From an uncultured Collinsella sp. (GTDB lineage: Bacteria; Actinomycetota; Coriobacteriia; Coriobacteriales; Coriobacteriaceae), in NCBI GenBank assembly GCA_902468045.1, contig CABQXG010000024.1, positions 1-10,576 of the forward strand: 10,576 nucleotides of DNA, given 5' to 3'. The position numbers and the translations under genes are program-made. Under the pieces are notes generated by a model that searched no databases, was not told where the DNA came from, and worked only from the letters and a program-made list of their open reading frames with translations. Position 1 is the stretch's first letter. Each line of letters begins with the position of its first letter. Of the stretch, positions 4,953 to 10,576 are shown one piece after another.

Positions 4953-6191
4953 ATGACAAAAGACGATAAGCAGGCGTTTGAGGTGCCCGATCGGCTCTTT
5001 GAATACGTAAGGGCGGTCGTCGATAATCGCGCACTTGCGACGGTGCTGCTCTTTTTGCTGAGTCTGCTGCTAATCGGCATTGGTAACATCGCCGGTATCT
5101 TGGCGGTGCTACTCATCGGCTTCTTGCTGATCGATCGCTTTGAAATCGTGCGCCGTTTCGGGGTGATCGGCGGTGCCGCGTGGGCCATGACGCTGGCGAT
5201 CGGCGCCATGGCGCTCGGTGGCATTGAGGGACCGGTGCTGTTCGATGCCGGCTTTGTATTCAACATGCTTGGCTTTGTCTTGGCGCTCGCCGTGTGCGTC
5301 CTGTTCTTTTGCGGCCGCGCTCTGTACTACCAGGGCTATGAGCAGGGTGAGCGGCATTCCGACCGCGTGCTTGCCGCCCGTATTCAGGACCGCCTGATCG
5401 ATCATCCTGACGCCTGGGATAACATCGACGGCGACTTCCTGGAGGTCGAGGGTGCGCTCAACCGCGTGCGCGATCGCGAGCGTAAGGTGCAGCAGGCCCT
5501 ACGCGACGAGTCGCATCGCAAGGACGACTTGGTCACATACTTGGCGCATGACCTGCGCACACCGCTTGCCAGCGTGGTGGGCTACCTCTCGCTGTTGCAG
5601 GAGGCACCCGACCTGCCGGTTGAGCAGCGCGCACACTTTACGGGCGTGGCGCTCGACAAGGCGCACCGACTCGATGCGCTTATTGAGGAGTTCTTTGATA
5701 TCACGCGCTTTGACTTCCACGATATTGTGCTTACGCGCGGCTACGTCGACCTGGGATTGCTACTGGCGCAGGTTGCCGATGAGTTCTATCCCATTCTCAA
5801 CGAGCAGCACAAAGATGTCCAAGTTGATGTGCGCGAGGATCTGACGGTACTTGTGGATGGCGACAAGATGGCTCGCGTGTTCAACAACATCATGAAAAAC
5901 GCCATCGCCTATAGCTACGAAGGATCGACCATCACGATTGAGGCTGGGCGCCAAGATGACGGTGGCGTGCGAATTCGCTTTATTAACCATGGTGACCCGA
6001 TTCCTGCGGCTAAGCTCAAGGTAATCTTTGAGAAGTTCTATCGCCTGGACGCGGCACGTGCGACCAATCGCGGTGGCGCCGGGCTTGGCCTTGCCATCGC
6101 CAAGGAGATCGTTACAGCGCACGGCGGCACGATCGCGTGCGAATCGACGCCCGAGCACACGATATTTACCATCGAGTTGCCGGCGGAATAG
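4953..6191 (+). CDS. VanS-like membrane sensor histidine kinase
   Basis: The 412-residue kinase has four predicted membrane helices at about 26-43, 46-60, 69-90 and 100-120. The loops outside the membrane are very short, so there is no sizeable extracellular sensor domain. A coiled-coil-like linker (about 160-190) leads to the dimerisation domain with the H-box TYLAHDLRTPLASVVGYL, phospho-acceptor H199. The ATP-binding domain has the N-box NNIMKNAIAYS at 311-321, INHGDPIP at 344-351, the F-box IFEKFYRLD at 358-366 and GGAGLGLAIAKEIV at 374-387. The H-box region and EEFFDITRF resemble VanS. It would phosphorylate the regulator encoded just upstream. Lack of an external domain suggests sensing within the membrane, as in kinases that detect wall-active agents. 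The ligand is unknown. Confidence 0.92.
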   Translation: MTKDDKQAFEVPDRLFEYVRAVVDNRALATVLLFLLSLLLIGIGNIAGILAVLLIGFLLIDRFEIVRRFGVIGGAAWAMTLAIGAMALGGIEGPVLFDAGFVFNMLGFVLALAVCVLFFCGRALYYQGYEQGERHSDRVLAARIQDRLIDHPDAWDNIDGDFLEVEGALNRVRDRERKVQQALRDESHRKDDLVTYLAHDLRTPLASVVGYLSLLQEAPDLPVEQRAHFTGVALDKAHRLDALIEEFFDITRFDFHDIVLTRGYVDLGLLLAQVADEFYPILNEQHKDVQVDVREDLTVLVDGDKMARVFNNIMKNAIAYSYEGSTITIEAGRQDDGGVRIRFINHGDPIPAAKLKVIFEKFYRLDAARATNRGGAGLGLAIAKEIVTAHGGTIACESTPEHTIFTIELPAE

Positions 6192-6212
6192 TCAAGGTGC
6201 CCTTACAAACAC

Positions 6213-6239
6213 TTGACAATGCGCTCACGTGCGTATGAG
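6213..6239 (+). promoter_or_regulatory. Candidate promoter of pstB
   Basis: A perfect -35 box TTGACA (6213-6218) is followed after a short 15-base spacer by TATGAG (6234-6239). The spacing is suboptimal, so activation or an alternative -10 box is possible. Confidence 0.4.
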
Positions 6240-6252
6240 CCGCGATTTCTAC

Positions 6253-6281
6253 TATCGATACTGCTGAATTGATATCGATAT
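6253..6281. promoter_or_regulatory. Two TATCGATA palindromes before pstB, candidate operator
   Basis: TATCGATA at 6253-6260 recurs at 6273-6280, exactly 20 bases later (about two helical turns). The second is within the longer palindrome ATATCGATAT (6272-6281). The second site touches the ribosome binding site, so a bound protein would block transcription or translation start. Confidence 0.4.
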
Positions 6282-6287
6282 GGAGGT
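6281..6287 (+). promoter_or_regulatory. Ribosome binding site fixing the pstB start
   Basis: TGGAGGT sits seven bases before ATG 6295. The in-frame ATG at 6280 overlaps this site and is therefore unlikely. Confidence 0.7.
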
Positions 6288-6294
6288 ATGCGGT

Positions 6295-7170
6295 ATGACG
6301 GCTGCTGCGGCGATGGAGCCTACGGAGCTTGAGGAACTCATAGAGGCGCAGGCCGAGGCCGCGCACGAGCGCGAAGTTGGGGATGCGACTCGCCCCACGG
6401 CGCAGGACCTTGCCGCCTCGCCGACGCGCATCGATGTTGAAGGCCTTGACCTGTTTTACGGCGACCATCATGCGCTCAAGGACGTGAGCATCAAAATTCG
6501 TGACAAGCAGATCGCCTCGTTCATCGGGCCTTCGGGCTGCGGAAAGTCGACGCTGCTGCGCTGCTTTAACCGTATGAACGACGGTATCAAGGATTGCCGC
6601 ATTGAAGGCAAGATTGCACTCGACGGCCAGAATATCCTGGGCGATTACGATATCTGCCGCTTGCGCCAGCGCGTGGGTATGGTGTTCCAACGCCCCAATC
6701 CGTTTCCCATGAGCATCTACGACAACGTCGCCTACGGTCCTCGCGGCATGGGAGTGCGCGACCGCGTCGCGCTCGACGAGCTGGTCGAAGACTCCCTGCG
6801 ACGCGCCGCGCTGTGGGACGAGGTCAAGGACAAGCTCGACAAGAGCGCCCATGCGCTTTCGGGCGGTCAGCAGCAGCGCCTGTGCATCGCGCGCACGCTG
6901 GCGCTCAACCCCGACGTGATCTTGTTCGACGAGCCCTGCTCGGCGCTCGACCCCATCTCGACGCTGGCGATCGAGGACCTCATGTCGTCGATTGTTGCCG
7001 ACCGCGCCATCGTCATCGTGACGCACAACATGGAGCAGGCGTCGCGTGTGTCCAACCGCACGGCGTTCTTCTACATGGGCGATATGGTCGAGTACGACGA
7101 GACTGACGAGATTTTCCAACGGCCCAAGGACAAGCGGCTGAATGATTACCTCACCGGCATGTTCTCCTAG
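6295..7170 (+). CDS. pstB: Phosphate ABC transporter ATP-binding protein PstB
   Basis: This is the cytoplasmic ATPase that powers the high-affinity phosphate importer PstSCAB. Numbered from ATG 6295 (291 residues), it has Walker [10 protein letters not shown] at 78-86, Q-loop Q132 in the PstB-typical [16 protein letters not shown] stretch, signature LSGGQ at 188-192, Walker B VILFDEP at 208-214 and switch H244. The C-terminal [20 protein letters not shown] region is also PstB-specific. About 45 acidic, Ala-rich residues precede the usual PstB start; Met7 is another possible start. No pstS, pstC, pstA or phoU flanks it in this window, which is unusual because these normally form one operon. 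A terminator follows at 7226. Confidence 0.93.
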   Translation: MTAAAAMEPTELEELIEAQAEAAHEREVGDATRPTAQDLAASPTRIDVEGLDLFYGDHHALKDVSIKIRDKQIASFIGPSGCGKSTLLRCFNRMNDGIKDCRIEGKIALDGQNILGDYDICRLRQRVGMVFQRPNPFPMSIYDNVAYGPRGMGVRDRVALDELVEDSLRRAALWDEVKDKLDKSAHALSGGQQQRLCIARTLALNPDVILFDEPCSALDPISTLAIEDLMSSIVADRAIVIVTHNMEQASRVSNRTAFFYMGDMVEYDETDEIFQRPKDKRLNDYLTGMFS

Positions 7171-7225
7171 TCCGGGACATGCTTGAGGCCCGCGGTGGCC
7201 ACGGTTGCCGCGGGACTGATTGGAG

Positions 7226-7263
7226 AGGCGGGTCATCTCTTGTGGGAGATGGCCCGCCTTTTT
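7226..7263 (+). terminator. Intrinsic terminator of pstB
   Basis: AGGCGGG and CATCTC (7226-7239) pair with GAGATG and CCCGCCT (7246-7259), interrupted by one T-G wobble position, followed by TTTT. A second, T-less hairpin, CCCGCGG/CCGCGGG, lies just upstream at 7189-7214. Confidence 0.88.
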
Positions 7264-7292
7264 GTGTCGTGTGCGGCCTGCCTTTTCGCTGC

Positions 7293-7298
7293 TATCAT
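7293..7298 (+). promoter_or_regulatory. Possible -10 box for the ABC-F gene
   Basis: TATCAT lies 35 bases before ATG 7334, after the pstB terminator. No clear -35 box is seen. Confidence 0.3.
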
Positions 7299-7333
7299 GG
7301 ACAACGTTGAATTTCTACGAAGGAGCAGGGCAT

Positions 7334-9193
7334 ATGGCGATTCTTTTGGGATGCGATTCCGTCAGCCTAGAGTTTCCCACCAAGCATATTTTCGATAGCG
7401 TTACGCTCGGCGTGGGCGAGGGCGACCGTATTGGTATTGTCGGTAAAAACGGCGACGGCAAGTCGACGCTGCTGAGCGTGCTCGCCGGCACGCTGGAGCC
7501 CGATGACGGGCGCGTGACGCACCGCCGCGACACGACGATTGGATTGCTCGGCCAAAAGGATAACCTGGTCGATACCGACACCGTGCATCATGCCGTCGTC
7601 GGTGACACGCCCGAATACGAGTGGGCCTCGAGCCCGCGTACGCGCCAGATTCTGGCCGGCCTTATTAGCGATGTGCCCTGGGAGGGCACGGTGGGCGAGC
7701 TTTCGGGCGGCCAGCGCCGTCGCGTGGACCTCGCGCGCCTGCTGATCGGCGACTACGACGTGCTCATGCTCGACGAGCCCACCAACCACCTGGACATGCG
7801 CACCATCAACTGGCTCGCGCGTCACTTAAAGGCCCGCTGGCAGCGCGGCCAGGGCGCGATGCTCGTGGTCACGCACGACCGCTGGTTCTTGGACGAGGTC
7901 TGTACCAGTATGTGGGAGGTCCACGACGGCCAGGTCGATCCCTTCGAGGGCGGTTACTCCGCATATATCCTGCAGCGCGTGGAGCGCGACCGCATGGCCG
8001 CCGTCACCGAGGAGCGTCGTCGCAACATGGCGCGCAAGGAGCTCGCGTGGCTGAGCCGCGGTGCCCAGGCGCGCTCCACCAAGCCCAAGTTTCGCGTTGA
8101 GGCTGCTCGTGAGCTGATCGCCGACGTGCCTCCCGTGCGTGACGAGCTGGAGCTCAAGCGCCTAGCCGTGAGCCGCCTGGGCAAGCAGGTTATCGATGTG
8201 GTCGACGTGGACGCCGGCTATGCGGATACCGATGGCGCGCCCAAGCAGGTGCTCTCTGACGTGACCTGGCTCATTGGTGCGGGCGACCGCTATGGCCTGC
8301 TGGGCGAGAACGGTGCCGGCAAGTCGACGCTGCTCGGCGTGATCCAGGGCAAGATTGAACCCACGCGCGGCCGCGTGAAGATTGGCCAGACAGTGCGCTT
8401 TGGCGTGCTGTCGCAGCAGCTCGAGGAGCTCGAACCCTACATGGGCGACACGATCCGAGAGGTGCTCAGCAACTATAAGAAGTACTACGTCATCGACGGC
8501 AAGGAGACTTCGCCCGAGAAGCTCTGCGAGCGTCTGGGCTTTACGACGCAGCAGCTCTGGAGTCGCATCGGCGATCTTTCGGGCGGCCAGCGCCGTCGCC
8601 TGTCGCTGCTACTGACAATCCTGGACGAGCCCAACGTGCTCCTCCTGGACGAGCCCGGCAACGACCTGGATACCGACATGCTGGCGATTGTCGAGGATCT
8701 GCTCGACGGCTGGCCCGGCACGCTGATCCTGGTGACGCACGACCGCTTTTTGATGGAGCGCGTGACCGACCAGCAGTGGGCGCTGCTCGACGGCCACCTG
8801 ACGCATATGCCCGGTGGCGTGGACCAGTACCTGCGCCTGTGCAACGCCACCGCCGAGGGCGAGCCCGTGGGCGCGCCGAGCGCCAAGACCGGCACGTTTG
8901 ACACCGGTGCCGCGGCAGCTGCGGCCGAAAAGCCCAAGTCGAGCGGTCAGCCCAACGGCCTGTCCAACGCCGAGCGCCAGAAGCTCCGCCGCGAGGTGAG
9001 TTCGCTCGAGCGCAAGATGGAGACGCAGCGCGCCCGCGTTGAGGAGGCCGAGGCAGCAATGGCCCAAGTCGATCCCACCAACTACACGGCGCTCGGCGAG
9101 CAGCAGGCAAAGATCGACGAGGCTCACGCCGCCATGGACGAGCTGGAGATGGCGTGGCTCGAGGCGAGCGAAAAGCTCGAGGGCGAGGAGTAG
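7334..9193 (+). CDS. ABC-F family ATPase, Uup-like
   Basis: This soluble protein of 619 residues has two ATPase domains and no membrane segments. Domain 1 has Walker A GKNGDGKST at 37-45, LSGGQ at 123-127 and LMLDEPTNHLD at 144-154. Domain 2 has GENGAGKST at 324-332, LSGGQ at 415-419 and LLLDEPGNDLD at 436-446. The inter-domain linker (about 215-262) with RKELAWLSRGAQARSTKPKFR and the C-terminal coiled coil (about 545-617) after an Ala-rich hinge fit the Uup branch. ABC-F proteins act on ribosomes, and Uup is also linked to branched DNA and ribosome assembly. AAGGAG at 7320-7325 sets ATG 7334; a longer frame back to 7220 crosses the pstB terminator. The second Walker B has Gly442 where Thr is usual. 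The HAD gene follows after six bases. Confidence 0.92.
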   Translation: MAILLGCDSVSLEFPTKHIFDSVTLGVGEGDRIGIVGKNGDGKSTLLSVLAGTLEPDDGRVTHRRDTTIGLLGQKDNLVDTDTVHHAVVGDTPEYEWASSPRTRQILAGLISDVPWEGTVGELSGGQRRRVDLARLLIGDYDVLMLDEPTNHLDMRTINWLARHLKARWQRGQGAMLVVTHDRWFLDEVCTSMWEVHDGQVDPFEGGYSAYILQRVERDRMAAVTEERRRNMARKELAWLSRGAQARSTKPKFRVEAARELIADVPPVRDELELKRLAVSRLGKQVIDVVDVDAGYADTDGAPKQVLSDVTWLIGAGDRYGLLGENGAGKSTLLGVIQGKIEPTRGRVKIGQTVRFGVLSQQLEELEPYMGDTIREVLSNYKKYYVIDGKETSPEKLCERLGFTTQQLWSRIGDLSGGQRRRLSLLLTILDEPNVLLLDEPGNDLDTDMLAIVEDLLDGWPGTLILVTHDRFLMERVTDQQWALLDGHLTHMPGGVDQYLRLCNATAEGEPVGAPSAKTGTFDTGAAAAAAEKPKSSGQPNGLSNAERQKLRREVSSLERKMETQRARVEEAEAAMAQVDPTNYTALGEQQAKIDEAHAAMDELEMAWLEASEKLEGEE

Positions 9194-9199
9194 ACGAGG

Positions 9200-9970
9200 A
9201 TGATCAAAGCCGCGTTTTTCGATATCGACGGCACGCTGCTGAGCTTTAAGACTCACCGGATTCCGGCGTCGGCGCAGCAGGTGCTCGACAGCTTTCACGA
9301 GCAGGGGATCGCATGCGTGAGCGCCACGGGTCGCCCGACCTACCAGATGCCGGACTGGCTGTTCGACCTGGGCTGGGATGCGTACATTACGCTCTCGGGT
9401 CAGCACTGTTTTGATGCCGAGGGGGTTTACCGCAGCTGTCCGATCGATCCGGACGACGTTGCGGTGATTGTGGACCAGGTGGCGCAGGGGCGCTATGACT
9501 CGCTGTGCATGCAGGGCGAGAACTCGTTTGTGAACCGCCTGTCCGAGCGCGTGGTGACGGCTGGCAGCAACGCGGGAATCGTCTACCACGAGGAGCCGTT
9601 TGAGCACGCCTTTGACGCACCGGTCTACCAGTTCTGCGCCTTTGTGGACCCGGCCGACGAACATATCGTGACCGACGCCGTGTCGCATTCGCTCACCACG
9701 CGCTGGTGCGACCTGTTCTGCGACATTATTCCCGCTAACGGCGGCAAGGACCTGGGCGTGGCGGCGACGCTCGAGCGGCTTGGTATCGACGCGAGCGAGG
9801 CGATTGCCTTTGGCGACGGCGAGAACGACCTGTCGATGTTTGCCGCCGTGGGCACGAGTGTGGCCATGGGCAACGCACAGGACACGGTGAAAGCTGCGGC
9901 GACCTATGTGACGACTGCCGTGGACGACGACGGCATCTACAACGCCGCGAAGCACTTTGGATTGATGTAA
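9200..9970 (+). CDS. Cof-type HAD-IIB family phosphatase
   Basis: This is a cytoplasmic phosphatase of 256 residues in the haloacid dehalogenase superfamily. The motifs are DIDGT with nucleophile D8 and acid D10, SATGR at 41-45 (motif II), K183 in GGKD (motif III) and GDGENDLSM at 205-213 (motif IV, Mg2+ ligands). The large cap inserted between motifs II and III marks type IIB (Cof/YbiV group), enzymes that act on sugar phosphates, nucleotides or vitamin precursors; the substrate here cannot be told. It starts six bases after the ABC-F stop, and GAGGAG at 9185-9190 inside that gene's end is its ribosome binding site, so the two are co-transcribed and probably translationally coupled. A terminator follows at 9994. 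Confidence 0.92.
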   Translation: MIKAAFFDIDGTLLSFKTHRIPASAQQVLDSFHEQGIACVSATGRPTYQMPDWLFDLGWDAYITLSGQHCFDAEGVYRSCPIDPDDVAVIVDQVAQGRYDSLCMQGENSFVNRLSERVVTAGSNAGIVYHEEPFEHAFDAPVYQFCAFVDPADEHIVTDAVSHSLTTRWCDLFCDIIPANGGKDLGVAATLERLGIDASEAIAFGDGENDLSMFAAVGTSVAMGNAQDTVKAAATYVTTAVDDDGIYNAAKHFGLM

Positions 9971-9993
9971 CTGCGGGCCGGCACCCGGCGCCT

Positions 9994-10029
9994 GGGGACA
10001 CTCCTTGCGGGGCGTCTCCATTTTGTTTT
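9994..10029 (+). terminator. Intrinsic terminator of the ABC-F/HAD operon
   Basis: GGGGAC (9994-9999) pairs with GTCTCC (10014-10019), and CTCC with GGGG nearer the TTGC loop. ATTTTGTTTT follows. Confidence 0.8.
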
Positions 10030-10050
10030 CGTCCCGCACGTTTTGTGAAA

Positions 10051-10133
10051 CACGGCTAACTTTTAGACAAAGTAGTAAGACATGGGCAACTTTTGCGGTA
10101 AAGTTAGCCGTGGAAAGTATCCAAAGGCTAACT
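10051..10133. promoter_or_regulatory. Operator region of the metalloregulator (GGCTAAC half-sites)
   Basis: CACGGCTAACTTT (10051-10063) is exactly inverted as AAAGTTAGCCGTG (10100-10112). Another GGCTAACT lies at 10126-10133, inverted relative to AGTTAGCC at 10102-10109. A degenerate half-site, GGGCAACTTTT, lies at 10084-10094. The GGCTAAC core matches half of the DtxR/IdeR box (known for the family). The sites cover the stretch where the promoter must lie; TTGCGG (10093-10098) with AAGTAT (10115-10120), 16 bases apart, is one candidate. Confidence 0.7.
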
Positions 10134-10157
10134 AGCAATCATCGCGAAAGGCGGCCC

Positions 10158-10547
10158 ATGGCCCTACGTGAATCCGGAGAAGACTATCTCGAATCGATCT
10201 ACGTTCTGTCGGAACGTCAGGTCATCGTGCGCTCGATCGACGTTGCGGAGTACCTCGGCGTAACCAAGGCGAGCGTCTCTAAAGCCATGGCGACGCTGGA
10301 GAACAGCGGCTATGTCGAAATGGGCAAGCGCGACGTTCATCTGACGGAGCGTGGTCTGGAGGTCGCTCGCCAAATGTGGGAGCGTCACTGCTTTTTCGTG
10401 GGGCTGCTGGAGGATGCGGGTGTTTCGGCTGAGGTCGCGTCGCAAGAGGGCTGCCACATGGAGCACTGCCTAAGCGAGGAAAGCTTCGAGAAGCTGAGGG
10501 CGATGCTGGGACGGGACGGTGCTTCGGCGCCAACAATGACCGACTAG
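10158..10547 (+). CDS. DtxR/MntR-family metal-dependent transcriptional regulator
   Basis: This is a 129-residue regulator with an N-terminal winged helix (about 8-65, recognition region GVTKASVSKAMATLENSGYV) and a metal-binding dimerisation domain (about 70-115). Likely metal ligands, by alignment from memory with Bacillus MntR, are D9, E12, H77, C99, E102 and H103. MntR has Glu at position 99, whereas DtxR has Cys at the equivalent place, so iron or manganese are both possible. It is short, without the SH3-like third domain of DtxR. The start is ATG 10158 with GAAAGG at 10145-10150. The frame runs back to 10005 but would cross the upstream terminator and operators. GGCTAAC half-sites upstream suggest it represses its own gene. 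Target transporters may lie beyond the window. Confidence 0.9.
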   Translation: MALRESGEDYLESIYVLSERQVIVRSIDVAEYLGVTKASVSKAMATLENSGYVEMGKRDVHLTERGLEVARQMWERHCFFVGLLEDAGVSAEVASQEGCHMEHCLSEESFEKLRAMLGRDGASAPTMTD

Positions 10548-10559
10548 CACTCCCGCAGT

Positions 10560-10576
10560 GGCGCGCCTCCCGCGCC
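10560..10576 (+). terminator. Possible start of a hairpin cut by the window end
   Basis: GGCGCG (10560-10565) pairs with CGCGCC (10571-10576) across CCTCC, 12 bases after the regulator stop. Whether a T-run follows cannot be seen. Confidence 0.35.

Noticed and set aside
4163..5266. Long open frame on the minus strand opposite the regulator and kinase
   Set aside because: It is antisense to two clear genes, its product is low-complexity and shows no family motifs; GC-rich codon structure produces such shadows.
4232..6191. Vancomycin resistance cluster
   Set aside because: Only the regulatory pair is van-like; no vanH, vanA-type ligase or vanX gene is in the window.
6166..7236. Minus-strand open frame opposite pstB
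   Set aside because: It is a shadow of pstB with no plausible start site or domain.
8609..10138. Open frame of about 500 codons on the minus strand opposite the ABC-F and HAD genes
   Set aside because: It spans two well-supported genes and a terminator, and its Arg/His-rich product matches nothing recognisable.

Overview
The window is GC-rich, gene-dense bacterial DNA. It codes on both strands, with Shine-Dalgarno-led starts and intrinsic terminators closing most transcription units. The protein set (VanR/VanS-like two-component system, PBP5-type carboxypeptidase, PstB, Uup-like ABC-F ATPase, Cof-type HAD phosphatase, short DtxR/MntR regulator) and the codon use suggest an actinobacterium of the class Coriobacteriia, possibly Collinsella-like. 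That placement is inferred from memory of such genomes and was not tested.

Left part (1-2280): the 3' part of a TPR-like gene, then a promoter region with six near-perfect TG(C/T)TAAA repeats in strict 9/10-bp phase. These lead into a solitary AAA+ ATPase with a C-terminal winged helix, which is less GC-rich than its neighbours. The gene is followed by inverted repeats built from CTGTAAC. This is the most accessory-looking section.

Middle (2278-2693): a complete tRNA-Ser(GCU) with its own promoter and terminator. Behind it lies a ~90-bp unit (tRNA 3' end, terminator, inverted copy of the tRNA T-arm) present twice with a 190-bp period. A strongly structured 100-base spacer separates the copies. 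Four alternating complementary arms could form mutually exclusive structures. I regard this tRNA-derived repeat and possible small RNA as the best candidate for something undescribed.

Cell-envelope block (2694-6191): a secreted PBP5-type D-Ala-D-Ala carboxypeptidase on the minus strand diverges from a VanR-like regulator and a VanS-like four-helix membrane kinase. Their shared 200-bp control region contains an 11-bp-phased direct repeat of the sort OmpR/PhoB-family regulators bind. The arrangement suggests a cell-wall stress circuit. No vanHAX-type ligase genes are present in the window.

Right part (6192-10576): pstB without the other pst genes, preceded by two TATCGATA palindromes; a Uup-like ABC-F ATPase closely followed by a Cof-type HAD phosphatase; and a short DtxR/MntR-family metalloregulator whose upstream region holds a perfect 13-bp inverted repeat and further half-sites, pointing to autoregulation.
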